The notes under the pieces were generated by a model. That model did not search any database. It had not been told where the DNA came from and was given only the letters and a program-made list of their open reading frames with translations. Source: Eledone cirrhosa (lineage: Eukaryota; Mollusca; Cephalopoda; Octopoda; Eledonidae). Taken from it: 64,000 nt of DNA. The translations under genes and the position numbers were made by a program. The stretch is taken from contig OZ024743.1 of assembly GCA_964016885.1 (NCBI GenBank), forward strand, positions 190,475,640-190,539,639. Reading direction: 5' to 3'. This document shows, in pieces, positions 45,800 through 60,890 of the stretch. Each line of letters opens with the position of its first letter. Positions within the stretch are counted from its first letter, which is position 1.

Positions 45800-48260
45800 T
45801 AATTGTGTTACTAATCACCAAACAAGGAGAATGTGTAGAAGACAGAACATCACAGTTACCACAGGGAATGTATGACAGAATCGGAAGCTAAAATAAATTA
45901 TAAGATGTCATCTCCTCAGTCTCTCTGAAACCTCACGGAAGTGCACTCAAGAAATTCAGACTGAGTAGGGACATGCACTCTTCTTTAGTGGACAATCCTG
46001 CAAATGACATAGGCTTCCTAGTCAACAAGGTGTCAAAAAATATCACGTAGTCGCATGACCATAAACCTGCAAGCTGAGCCTTCAACATAACAGTAATATG
46101 TGTCTACTCACCAATAACAGAATATGTGGATTAACATATACTTCTATAAACAAAATAGGCTGTCACTGACAGAACTAAAAACAATGACGTACTGATCTTA
46201 TATTATGACTGCAATGCCAAGGTGGAAATGAGATTCCCAATATAAATGGAAGTGTTTAATTGACCCTTCATGTAATGACACCTCCAACGGATTGCAACTA
46301 CTCCTAATAGAATTTGCCAGTTGTAAAAACAAGGTGTGTTGGTAATCACAAAGCATTTTGTATCTACACCAAATTGTTATATGCTAGCTAAAATAGTATA
46401 AAACATGAGCAAACAGGCAGAAGCCATAGATATTTTCAGGAGCAGATTTAGGTAGTGATCATGATCTTGTCCTAATAAAATTCAGAGTACATTTGAGAAT
46501 ATACTACAAGCTTAAAATCAAACCATATGTAATTTGATCACAGAAACCTAAAAAACTGTTCTATCTCTTTTCAGGCAATGAATGGAAGGACATTTCGTCT
46601 GCTGTTTCTGCTCAATTAAGTTCCCAAGAATACCACACAGAAGTTTAACAGTGTGATGGCAGAGACATTTGAAATGATTATGGGGGAAAAGCTGCCACAA
46701 ATCTAAATCATGATTAGCAAACAAGATTCGGGTCAACTATGATAATAGAAAGAAAATATAGAACAAACGAGGCAAAACAGAGTGAATAACAAAATATAAA
46801 ACGATCACGAGGGAAATTAAAGAAAATGAGCGAATCAAAACAATAAAGAGTAGTTAAGCAAAGGTAAACATTGAAATCAGTCTTTCTAAAAACAACGTAA
46901 GTGTCTACATCAAATGAGAGCTCGATTTATTGTACGTAAAGGATTGTTCAATGTCTATGCTGCAATACGATGTCAAAACGACATAAATATTTCTGAAAGA
47001 CAGAAAGTCAATAGAACTTGACATCCGAGTCGAATAGCTGTAACATAGAGAAGTTACCAGAAACATGCTTACAATCTTCTATAAGTTGTGGTGAATGACC
47101 AATACACTAGACTCAGTGGCTGAGCGTAGTGTTTCTAAGGGAAGGCAACATTCAACTGTTGTGCCATGAACAAGATCAGACTGAACAGACTGAAACCCAA
47201 GGCAGAAACCATCACACTCGAGGAAAGAACAGGTTTTCAAAAACAAAGACACACAGATAAGCAAATTTGCTGACTCTACACCATCCATGAGAAATATCTT
47301 CAACATCAGAAAGAACCATACCTGGTCTTCATAGACTTTCAAAATATATTCAATAGAGCCAGTCATGATCCTCTATGGAACTCAATGAGCAAATATAACA
47401 TGGGACAAACACTATCTCATAATATACAATGATTGTATGCCAAGACAACCTATGCAGTACTAGTAGGTATCTGCCACAGCTGTTCCACTTTCATCAGTAA
47501 GTTCATGGAAAGTATCGTGACACATACCCTCGGAGATCATGCAAGCAGAGACAACATGGAGTGAGGAACATCTCAAACTTAACACTTGAATGTGACATTG
47601 TTGGTGTGGCAGAAAAGAAAGGGTGAATTGGATGACATCGGTAAACACCTTGATAAAATCTTCTGAAAGTTTGGGATGGAAATCAGTGTAGAAAACAACA
47701 GATACATAACAATACCAATCTTATCATCACTGCAATAAATAGAGACATTGCAACAGTTTAAATATCTGATGCCAATCACTGATGGAAAAGAATCCAGAAG
47801 GAAATCTTTACAAGAATTTCACAGACAGTGGCTGCATTAATCAAGTTTAAATCAATATGTAAAGATAGGAACATAACAATAAAGAAGAAGTTCAGATTTC
47901 TGCATGTACTGGCACTCTCCATCTTCCTGTACATTTGCAAGACATATTAATACTCACTGCAGTGATACAGACAAAAATGCAAGCACAAGAAATGAAATGT
48001 TACTTATGGAAGGCGCATCATACATAGAACATGTTCCAAATTAGCTACTCTGCAAATTTAGCTTCCATAAAGAACTCAAAGCATTGAAGAAAAGACAACT
48101 GAGATGGTATGGTTTTGTAACAAGATCCAGTGGCCTAGCAAATGCTATTGTACAAGTAACTGCAGAGGCAAGAGAAAGAGAGATTGACAAAGTAAAAAAT
48201 AAATATTCAACATTGAAGTGTGGAAAGGCAAATCCTTCTTAGAAGCCTGAGATCTGGCAC
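45800..48260 (+). pseudogene. APE-type LINE, endonuclease and RT, heavily decayed
   Basis: Plus strand in scattered frames: VYSPITEYVD and LILYYDCNAKVEM (endonuclease core, GDFNA replaced) near 46100-46230; GADLGSDHDLVLIKFRVHLR with the SDH motif at ~46440; RT fingers near 47050-47340; EFHRQWLH and KIGT (thumb) near 47810-47870; then RHINTHCSDTDKN, and KALKKRQLRWYGFVTRSSGL at ~48080, the C-terminal RWYGHV-type motif; ends near 48260. It starts back to back with the minus-strand LINE at ~45790. Clade not assigned, but different C-terminal signature from the RTE-like copies. Confidence 0.7.
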
Positions 48261-50289
48261 ACAACCTCAACAGATAGTTGTCAATGTAACTAGAAAATAC
48301 ACATCATCTTCTTATTGTGCCCGGTAATATGTTAAGTACGTATATGTTGTCCACTCCTGTTTTTCACTATTTTTATCTGTTTGTTGTATAATACATTATA
48401 TTTACTCCTTGTAATAAGTGCAGGCCAAATCAATAGGAAAATATCATACCTGAGTGTCCATTATAAATAAGTTAGAGAGATGAATATACAACTTTCAAGT
48501 TTGTAATAAAATATATAAATTACTTTGTTTATTTGTAACTTGTACATGGTTTTACATGATTGTTAACAAATATTTTCAGTTTAGTTATTTTTTGTATATT
48601 ATTGGTGTTAATTTAACATTTGATTTAATGTATTGTTTTCGGTTTTATCAGAGATGTTTTAGTGTAAATGTCTGTTCTACTTTCGCCATACATTTGAATC
48701 AAATCATTTATATTTGGTTCCAGTAATATTTGTGGATAGTGTAGTTTTAACATAGGTGGTATTTGGTGTATCACGTGCATTAAATGCTTCCATGTATTGT
48801 TCTATCAACCAGCTTCAAAAATTAGATAGTAGTAATTGCTTGTTACTATCCTAGAAGCTTATCACAGCATCTGATTGACCATCATTCCAAATGAATCGGA
48901 TGTAACATCATTTGTTTAAATGAAATGACTCAGGTGTACTTAATATAGAATTTAAGCATATTGAATACAACCCATTCTGGTGAATTGTCCAGAAAATGCG
49001 CAATAAGTAGTTAACAACAGTTAAGTATACAGTTTTATACACATACACACACACACATGCATTCATACACACACTCAATGCTGCTATAGATAAAAATCCT
49101 GTTTCTCACTGGCTTAAAAGTAATGGATATGCAAACAGGAAAATATTTAAATGTGAAATGAAAATCTCTTTGGGAGCAGGTGTCATGTTCCTGTCAGATA
49201 ATCTAAAGCAGCCATAATAATAGCTACTGCTTCATGTTGTTAGCTTCATTCAATGTATGAAACCAGATGTGTACGAAAGCAAGATTGTTATTATGCTTTC
49301 AGCAATGAAATACAAATGGTTCCCAAATATAATTGATGTAATCAAATTCATGCACATATACTCTTTCTCTTCTGCTTCCTTATTTTCTTCTACTTTGAAT
49401 TTGATAGATAAAATAATTCTAATGAATTGTCAATAGAACAAGTGCTGGGTTTTCTTTATTGATAGATTGTAGCGATGTGTCGTCTTACTCAGTTAATTCA
49501 ATTTCCTAACAGTTATGTTGTTTTTTAATTATATGTATCAGCTTTTCTTCTTACATATTTTTGTTGGTGCATATTTGTGCATGTGTTTGTTAATAAACGT
49601 CTTTGAATATCTGTCCTTTAGAATATTTTTCTGTATATTATTGATATTGAAATATCAGTATGGGAAAATTCTCATTACATTATGTTATTGTAGAGCTACT
49701 TTTGTAATATGTGTCAGATAACTTTTAACGTTTGGTTTATGACATGTCATAAAATACATAGTATAACTATTAGATATGACCATCAGAACTTCAGTGCAAC
49801 TAAACAAAGTATCTGTCCATTTGGAACATTTCAATGATATTTAAATATTTCATCTTTAAACAATATATAGTGAACATACTGTAGTATACAAATATGCATA
49901 AGTGATTGCTAGAGCAAAAGAATTTAAAATATAAAACAATTGTAAATGTATGAGAAGAATTGCAACTTGTAATGGCACTATTAAAGAGCATTTGTTGACA
50001 AAGATAACAAACAATATTGTTATATTGGTTGGTTGAAAAAAAATTAATTTTTGAGATAGGATGTTTTTTCTGTTTTGCCACCTAAGCGAAAAATAGCATA
50101 ACACATTTCACTTTATTTTTCTAAGTATCAGCATTGAAACAAAAAAGAAAAAAAGAATTGGACTTCAGTTTCAAGAGAAAGTATCTTTAGATCTTAGATT
50201 ACCAGCTGGACTAAAACACCCATTTCAGTTACGTAAGTCTAACAGTGATAAAAATGAAAATGAAATTAAACTTCAATTCACATCTGTGT
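48261..50289. other. Non-coding AT-rich sequence, nothing recognised
   Basis: No repeat end, RNA or coding signature supported. A short CA run lies at 49040-49075. Confidence 0.5.
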
Positions 50290-50746
50290 GCAACATATTT
50301 CCTATTCCTGTATTTATATATGAGAAGGAAAGATGGGGGAAGAATTATAATTCCAATCCATCAACTTTAGAGAAGTTATATATGCACAAATACAAATATG
50401 ACATTGTTGGGATATACATACTTAATTTCTACATATAAATAATAAATATCTATATATCTATATAAAAAGTAATTTTGCATATAAGAAGTAATTTTGTAGT
50501 TGCAAGTATGTCTCTATATTTTTCACTCACTCTTGCAACTACAAAATTACTTCTTATATGCAAAATTACTTCTTATATAGAATATAGATATTTATTATTT
50601 ATATGTTGAAATTAAGTATGTATATACCAACAATGTCATATATGTATTTGTGCATATATAACTTCTCTAAAGTTGATGGATTGGAATGATAATTCTTCCC
50701 CCCTCTTTCCTTCTCATATATAAATACAAGAATAGGAAATATGCAG
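50290..50746. mobile_element. Palindromic (fold-back) element with ~215-bp arms
   Basis: Left arm 50290-50506, spacer 25 bases (TATGTCTCTATATTTTTCAC...), right arm 50532-50746. Matching blocks include ATATTTCCTATTCCTGTATT with its complement, ATCCATCAACTTTAGAGAAG, and TTACTTCTTATATGCAAAAT. A few mismatches and 1-3 base indels only. The arms have an internal repeat of AAGTAATTTTG. No ORF; target duplication not identified. Confidence 0.85.
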
Positions 50747-50898
50747 CAACCAACATACAAAATATATCTATTTAGCAAACAAAGTAAATTCTATAGCATC
50801 TCTCGAGCCGCAAGAAACATTATCCAAACCTCTCTCAAATAACACTCTGCAATCTTGAAATGGGGATGAAAACATCTTGTAACAAAGATCTAAATACG

Positions 50899-51083
50899 TG
50901 GATTGGCAGTATCGGTAGAGGGTCGGACGCCATGCTTTCCAGCATAGTTACGTCCCTTTACGATCTGAGTTCAAATCCCGCCGAGGTTGACTTTGCCTTT
51001 CATCCTTACGGGGTCGATAAAATAAAGTACCAGTAATGCACTGGATTTTTGATGGCCTTGTGCCTAAAGTAGAAACAATTATT
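50899..51083 (+). mobile_element. Octopus SINE, essentially full length
   Basis: TGGATTGGCAGTATCGGTAG (A-box side), GAGTTCAAATCCCGCC (B box), CATCCTTACGGGGTCGATAA, then TTTTGATGGCCTTGTGCCTA and AAGTAGAAACAATTAT. The flanks TCTAAATA (50890) and TCTAAATA (51082) may be a short target duplication. Best reference copy in the window. Confidence 0.92.
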
Positions 51084-52555
51084 TCTAAATAAATGATGGA
51101 CTTGCTAGAGCTTAAACAAAAAAGCATATCTTTACAGCATAATATTTCAGGTTAAATTTCATATCAACTGCTTATAAGATAGACATATAGGAAAATTAAA
51201 TTATTTTCTTTATTTCATCATGTCTAAGATTTTTGCAGGTCCCTGTAGACTTATAAGGTTGATGGTATATTCCCAGCTTGATTTGTGTTCAGAAACATTA
51301 CAATTAGGATGAAAAGAATGGAATGAAAATGTTTGGTTGGCTGTTTTGAAGTACTTCATACTAAATACAAGAGATGTCAATTGCAATAGTTTGTTCTCAA
51401 AGGAATAGGAGCCTTGAAATGCTTATATGATAACCATTTATGTAGGCATGGTCCCATTACTCCTGATGAGTCGCAGTGACAAACAGCATATCTTGAGCAT
51501 TTAAAACCTGGCAGAGCCCATCCTCTCTCAAGGCCTGAACATAGCCAATTTCCTCTAGAGATAATGAAACAGAGTGATAGAGCATAAGTGGGAAACAGAT
51601 ATAGATGGAAAATGTGCCCTGAACTGGACAGGTACATTTTTATAGAGCTTGAAAGGATAAAAGTCACAGTTAACTTCTGTGAGTTTGCATTTATTGTGCA
51701 GAAAACGAGAATGAATAAAATAAAGCATTCTATCTGAGATTCTAATGACTCTGTCTATTAGCCATCTGATATGCAGTTAGCAGTTCCTTAAACATTTAGT
51801 TCCCATGCAAAGGTCATTGAGAAAAACTAAAATATTCACTTGTATTTTACCACTGCAGAGATAATGTTATATGAACTCTAAAGGGACTGGTGCTAAATGA
51901 ATGGTAGATTATTCCTTTATAATTGTTGTTTGTAAAATATTATTATATTTACATATTTCTGCTGTATAAAATGTTTTCCTTTCTTTCAATCATCTCTATT
52001 ATATTGTGATGGGTCCAAATTTATTGCAAATCAGGATCATAAGAATACAGATTAAATAAGTACACCAATAAACTCCTAGTATGGAATAATCTGGACTTCA
52101 GCCGCTCAATTTATATGCATGTTTGAATCAGATCTTTAAAATATTTACAATTTTCAAGTTTCAATGTCTGCCATTTCCCCCATTTGTTCCCATACCATAT
52201 GGTTAATTTGAACAGAAGTGTGGCTTAAACATCAATGAAATTCCCTATTAAGTTAGGTTTAGCTGGTATTTAGTTGTTGATAGAAAAGAACACTTCAAAG
52301 TCTATAGCTATCCACTAATTTTTCCAACACATTTAAACAACACATTTTGTTCAAAGGACTTGGTTTATGATACTCATTTATTTTCAAAACAAATAGCATT
52401 AACATTATTTTAATTGTGGCTTCCATTGATTATTCTTGTTTACTGAGAAGTATCCAGAATCAATCATAATATATGGTTGATTGTTATTATCTAGCCCTAG
52501 AGCAGACTTGACCGAGTAAATGTATGATCAAAGTCATTCCAGCAATGCTAATAGA
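51084..52555. other. Non-coding AT-rich sequence, nothing recognised
   Basis: A 96-codon minus-strand frame at 51377-51667 has no family signature. Confidence 0.5.
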
Positions 52556-52905
52556 TATTTGTCATTATCATCATTATCATTTATGATATATGGTCCATGC
52601 TCACACTGGCTGTTATGTACTGTTCAGGTGACTACGTCTTGCTCATATGCTCTAATTGTGTCATGGGTTTTTTCAACTCAGTACTCTTTCTAACACCAAC
52701 AGTTGTACAGGGACAATTATATCATGATGCCAACACTAATACTTTACAGCATTTACTGGGTGCATTTTGTTCTGGCACCAACAGAGTGGACTGGGTGATT
52801 TTTTTTGGGCATCAGTACTACCACTTTACAGGGTGGACTAGGTGCTTTTTGTCGTAGCACTCTCACTACCACTTTATAAAGTGGATACAATGCTTTTTTT
52901 TGTCT
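52556..52905 (+). repeat. Interspersed repeat with ATC-rich head and ~45-bp internal minisatellite
   Basis: Starts ATCATCATTATCATTTATG. A body with CAGGTGACTACGTCTTGCTC is followed by TTTCTAACACCAACAGTT. Then about three tandem units vary GCATTTTGTTCTGGCACCAA and CAGAGTGGACTGGGTG, e.g. ACCACTTTACAGGGTGGACT and AGGTGCTTTTTGTCG. Related copies at 58555 (+) and 55180 (-). Confidence 0.75.
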
Positions 52906-53504
52906 GTGCTTCTCCATTGCTAAAGTATTATGGGAAATTAGTGTGTATCTCATATTGGTTTTATTAAAAATTCCATTATAATTGTTCCTTTTCTCACAGC
53001 TGTTTCTCAGACATTTTCTTGTCAATCAGAATGACACATATTGACCTTTCCCACAAAATGAAATTGGATTTTTCTTGTTTATTTTGCTTCATTTCCAAAT
53101 GACTCCATAGCTTTTATTGTTGGTGGTCCTTTGATGTAATGAATTAAGCAAAGCTATGAAAGTCCTTTATAACTATTCTGCACCCCAACTACCATGTCTT
53201 CGTTTGTTAAACCCTTATTGTTGTAGTTGCTTCCCCTACAATATTCCATATCTTAAAAGTTCAGATTTCAAGAAGTCTTTCTTATCAGTTGGTTTATGGA
53301 TTACTTCAACTTCCTCAACTTATCTGCCTCAAGGATATCTATTAAGAGCACCTCAATTATATAATCTCCTTCATAGAATAGAATCGTGTTGCCTAAGTAT
53401 CTGAAAGACAAGAAAACTGTGACTTACATCAACAGGAAAAGGCAGAATAAATTTTAACTATCCTAATATATGTTTTGATTTGAGAATTTTACATTTAATT
53501 TGAG
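52906..53504. other. Non-coding sequence, nothing recognised
   Basis: Frame 53156-53404 has no supporting motif. Confidence 0.45.
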
Positions 53505-53632
53505 TGCAGTCTGATTTCAAATCCAGTTGACATCAACTTTGCTTTTTATCTTTCCAATAAAGGACTAATCAAGTCCTTGAGTCAATATAATTGACTTCCC
53601 TCCTAGATTGCAGGCCCCCTGCCAAACTCAGG
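53505..53632 (+). mobile_element. Diverged SINE remnant
   Basis: CTGATTTCAAATCCAGTTGA (B-box position), CAACTTTGCTTTTTATCTTTC, AGTCAATATAATTGACTTC, TAGATTGCAGGCCCCCTGCC. The block order matches the SINE copy at 33711-33923 but with many changes. Confidence 0.55.
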
Positions 53633-55024
53633 AATAGTTACTTACAATCACTATCATGATTATGTCTTTTCATGTGAGCTTCTACTGCAATAGCATGTGC
53701 AAGTTTATGTTGTTGGTTTATGTGCCTCATTGAACATTTGGAGTGAATGATGGGGTTTGCATGTTAGAACAAATTTGATTTGTTGTGTCACTTGTTTGAT
53801 GTTTCTAATTTTACTTTGACGTTTCTTTATTTTTTAGAATATATTTATTTTTGATTGTTTGGTAGAGTACATACTATGTGATTATTTTTATAAAACCTTA
53901 TTTGATGATGATTGCAGTTTTTAGTTGTGATATAGCAGAATATGTGTTGTGTGAATTTTGATATAATGTGTAACATATGTATACTATAATAAAACTCACA
54001 CAGCACATATTCCAGACATCATAATTACAAAATGTTGCCACCTTTGATGTAAATTGAGGACGAACAGTTCTATCCTGGTTTTTTTATGTTATGAATACAT
54101 AAAGCTACTATTCTCTTTGTGGTTAGAGGAAAATAAATAAAAGAAAATCTGATAAAACACGACAAAATGCTAGAACATGTCAGGCTGTCTTCCATTTCTA
54201 CAAGGCATAATGATACAAATATGTAATTTAACCCCAATAACCATTTTCAAAATGTGGCTAAAAATGTGTGTTTACTGAAACCACCTTCTTCAGAAAATTG
54301 TCTTAAATATTTGCTTCTTCAGAAAATTATCTTAAATATTTGCTTTATTTTAACGCGATTTACTACTTCAATGTATTAGTTGATATGTTACAAACAATTA
54401 TATTGTTACTTCCATTTAGGCAATCCAATTTAGTATTATTTCAGTTATGTATCTTATATCTTATTTACCTTAATACCATTCAGTGATCCTATTAATTAGG
54501 GAGTTAGAGATGTAGTAACTAGAATAATTATGAGGAATGCATGGTTTTATAAAACCAGACCAGTATTTGGTGTGTAAAATTTCAAGAAAACGTGAAACAA
54601 AGTGTACGAGAAAAAAAAAAGAGATTTATTGATTGATAGAGGGAGGAAGAGAATGGGAGAATAGTTATGTGAGAGTGAGAAAGAGAATCAACTTGAAAGT
54701 TTCAGAATTATCAGCATTTGTTAATTTGCTTACTTTGCAATTATTTGGTCATCCTACCAAATTTGTATGCAGGAACAAATTAACTCTAATTAACCATACC
54801 ATCAGTGAGCTGACTATTTTTCAGAGTTCAGTAAATTTATTTACGTAGGTTTTCTGTCCATTTCTGGCTGTAATCGTATGATAGTAGACTTGCTCAACAA
54901 GCTTTTAGTACCAGATCAGTTAGTTTTAATGTTACATGATAGTTTCAAGTGGGAATATCAGTACAACTTAAGTGAGCTGTACATTTAACTGAATTTTAAA
55001 TCTGTACTTGATCTAAAGATTTTT
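53633..55024. other. Non-coding; 29-bp tandem duplication at 54285-54342
   Basis: CTTCTTCAGAAAATTGTCTT plus AAATATTTG occurs twice in direct succession with one base changed. The rest is unrecognised. Confidence 0.55.
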
Positions 55025-55176
55025 ATTATTCTTTCTATACATTTGAGTTCAAATCCCGTCGAGGTTAACTTTGCCTTTCATCCTTATGGAGTCGATAAAA
55101 TAAGGTACCAGTAATACACTGGGTAATTGCTGGCCTTGTGCCTAAAGTAGAAACAATTATTCTTTCTATATATTTG
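55025..55176 (+). mobile_element. 5'-truncated SINE with clear target-site duplication
   Basis: ATTATTCTTTCTATACATTTG (55025-55045) precedes and ATTATTCTTTCTATATATTTG (55156-55176) follows the SINE body 55046-55155, which runs AGTTCAAATCCCGTCGAGG to AAAGTAGAAACA. The ~21-bp duplication (one mismatch) shows retrotransposition of a truncated copy starting at the B box. Confidence 0.88.
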
Positions 55177-55179
55177 TTT

Positions 55180-55490
55180 TTATTGTGTGCTTTCACTGCA
55201 CACCAATTACATTTCTGTGTACGCACAGTTGTTGTGCTGGTGGTACAACAAAAAGCACCCACTCTGCCTAGTATAGTGGTAGTGCTGGAGTCAAGATGAA
55301 ATGCTCCAAGTACATGATGTAAAGTATTAGGAAGAGTATTCACTCATTTTGTTACAATCCATCCATTCTATACAAATATGGAAAATAGATGTTAAACAGT
55401 GATGATGATGATGATAATGGTGATGATGATGATGACGACGATGACACCAAATAGATAATGATGATGATGATGATGATGATGCTAAATAGA
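55180..55490 (-). repeat. Inverted copy of the ATC-headed repeat family
   Basis: Reverse complement: ATC-rich head from (GAT)n at 55400-55480, CACTGTTTAACATCTATTTTC, then CATTTCATCTTGACTCCAGC, CACTACCACTATACTAGGCA, GAGTGGGTGCTTTTTGTTG and ACCACCAGCACAACAACTG, matching the minisatellite part of 52700-52860. Shorter body than the other two copies. Confidence 0.65.
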
Positions 55491-58554
<3,064 letters not shown>

Positions 58555-58910
58555 CATCACTGTCATTATCATCATCATCCTCATCACCGTTTTACATCCA
58601 TTCTTCCATGCTAGCATGGGTTAGACGGGTTGTCTTGTTGTGGGCACATGTCAGGTCGGGTGACCTTGTCTTGCTCATACGGGAACTGATTTTGGCTTGA
58701 TTTTTACAGCTGGATGCCCTTCCTAATACCAACTTCATTTATAGTGAGTGCTTTTTTTCTGTGGCTCCTACACGACCACTTTACAGAGTGGGCTTGGTGC
58801 TTTTTGTCATGATACCTCCACGACCACTTTGCAGTGGGAGGGGATGCGGGCATATTGTCTATATGCTTCAACTTCGGCTTGTTCCCATGGGAAGTTGGGT
58901 CTTCTGTATT
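58555..58910 (+). repeat. Interspersed repeat with ATC-rich head and internal minisatellite, third copy
   Basis: CATCATCATCCTCATCACCG head, TTCTTCCATGCTAGCATGGG, GTCAGGTCGGGTGACCTTGT, ACAGCTGGATGCCCTTCCTA, then tandem ACGACCACTTTACAGAGTGG, GCTTGGTGCTTTTTGTCATG, CTCCACGACCACTTTGCAG. Better preserved than the 52556 copy. Confidence 0.8.
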
Positions 58911-59689
58911 AATGTTTGATGCTAGAGGTCACAGCCTTTGAGAGGTGCAATATGCCAAACACAATATGCTTCACTATAAATATTACTATTATCAACCTCA
59001 CCAACATGCAGTAACGTAGTGAGCCTCTATAGGGTCTTAAAACTTGCTAAAATTAAAAGCAAAATTGTTCTCAGAACACAGGTTTTCATAATAAAACTGG
59101 AAATACATATTAGAAAATGTTCTCCTGGATACATTATCTGAAAATAAGATCGCTGGAACACTTCATGATACATCTGCTTAATGAAACCCTACCTGAGGCT
59201 AAGTAAGAACATCCTTCTTATTGTTTTCTCCTTCTCCGCCCACTCCTCATCATGATCATCAGCAACTGCATTAATATCAAGATTGTCATTGTCTTCAACT
59301 TCCCTATCATATTCATCATCAGTATGTATAAAAGGCATAAAAGAAAACACTGTGACTTTATGTTATCTAATAGTTGTTATTTATTTCTAATTCCAAATCA
59401 GTTCTGATTCAGCAGCTCTCTGATCTAAAGCTTTCCACTTTCTACAATCTTGCCTTCATTTATATCTCAGAATATAATATGTAATGTCGGTTTTGTTTTA
59501 AATTGGTAGGCCGTGATTTGTGATGACATTGCTACTATTTCTAACAGGCTGAATGGTTACTTAATATCACCCTCTTTTGCTCGAATAGATAGTTTTTGTT
59601 TCACCCCATATTATGCATGATTTAGCAGACCTAATATCAAAATCTTAGATTTTGTATATATAGGAATACACAATACAACATTTAGATAA
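58911..59689. other. Non-coding sequence, nothing recognised
   Basis: No supported element. Confidence 0.5.
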
Positions 59690-60300
59690 GAAGCCTGGAC
59701 ACAACTGGCTTTCAATCTCAACTGGAGTCAGCAGGCCTAGACTGCGGAGATGGCAAGCACCCCAACGGAATCACCCTCTTCCCATTTGAAGGAGGTAGAT
59801 CCCTCATCTGGAATGCCCCCTGCTGCGAGACGTCTCTGCTTCGAACTTAGTTGCTTCGGCCACAAACCCCGGCAACACAGCCTGCCTCGCAGAAGAACTT
59901 AAAATAAACAAATACTGGGGATTTTCCAGCCGCTTCCTCTTCGCACCGGTCACCATTGAGACCTCAGTACTGCCGAGCTCCTCCAATGATCGGAGTGTCA
60001 GTGGTCCATCTGAGAAGGGAACCCAGCGAGGTTGAGTGACTGTTGCAGCGGGTGTCACTTACTGACTATCGTCTGGGAGAATGCTTTTGCCATCTTGTTA
60101 GCGGGACACAGCATTCTGCCCTCTTGCCCTAGGCCCAAAGCCCAATCACCCTCCCCTCTCTTTTGCGACACCAGAGCTCTTGCCATCCCCTCCCTTTCCC
60201 TCCTCTGTTTTTCTATATTTCCCTATTCTTTCTTTCCTTTTGTTCCCCCCCTTTTTTTATTATTTCTATATTGAAAATAAACATGTATATATCACTATAG
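59690..60300 (+). pseudogene. 3' end of an unclassified retroelement (C-terminus and pyrimidine-rich UTR)
   Basis: GC-rich island in AT-rich DNA. Plus frame 59830-60037 reads VASATNPGNTACLAEELKIN, KYWGFSSRFLFAPVTIETSV. An AEE.K..KY...... F.PV.IET pattern is common near the C-terminus of several retroelement polyproteins. A TGA ends it, then comes a C/T-rich stretch (60110-60260) and AAAATAAACATGTATATATC, resembling a retroposon 3' end. 5' part missing. Class not determined. Confidence 0.5.
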
Positions 60301-60537
60301 AATGTATTGTATCCTAATTAAAAGGTAAAATCTGATTGGAAGGAAGTTTAACTGCTATATGTTGTAGGTTAAAAGACAGTGTTGAGGTCTTACATCTTTG
60401 ACAGTACTTGCATTGTGTGGTTAGTATTTCCCGGTTCCAGCATCTCTTGTTTTTTAGACACCTTTCTCAGAGTCTTATCTGTTGCAAACTTTGTTAGTCT
60501 TTCCCAAATTAACACCACCTCTTGGCCATTGGATGCC
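60301..60537. other. Non-coding sequence
   Basis: No clear feature; may hold eroded downstream part of the remnant at 60538-60890. Confidence 0.4.
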
Positions 60538-60890
60538 TTTAATGGAGTTCACTTTGTTGTATAATTTTAGATTTAGAATCCAGTCCAAGAATAATTTTCA
60601 CCATTTCAAGATACCTCTCTATTTTCAGATGTCCCAAACAGGTGTCATCAAGCTTCTTTCCCTTTCTGATCTTGTTGAAAATAATTAATCATTTGATAAA
60701 ACAAGCCAACTCCATTGAATACTTTTAGTTGAATTTCATCTGTTGCACATATTTGAACCAGCTCTCCGTTTTGAAGATGATTTGATTTATGAATGTACTG
60801 TACCCAATCATTGAGGCATGGTTTCCACATGTTTTTCATCTCAAGTAGTTTTGAGCTGTTGCACTTTCTTCTCTGTAAAGGTGATGGCAA
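60538..60890 (-). pseudogene. Coding-like remnant of unknown family, one frameshift; possible exon
   Basis: Minus strand from an AG after CATCACCTTTACAG: RRKCNSSKLLEMKNMWKPCL, NDWVQYIHKSNHLQNGELVQ, ICATDEIQLKVFNGVGLFYQ, then QQDQKGK. The first frame stops at 60650, but a +1 shift in the A/G-rich AAAGGGAAAGAAGC continues a natural-looking sequence: KKLDDTCLGHLKIERYLEM, VKIILGLDSKSKIIQQSELH, ending at TAA (60538-60540). Composition is protein-like across both frames. The family is not recognised. It may be a pseudogene, a transposon ORF piece, or a host exon with a splice acceptor at its start. Confidence 0.35.
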
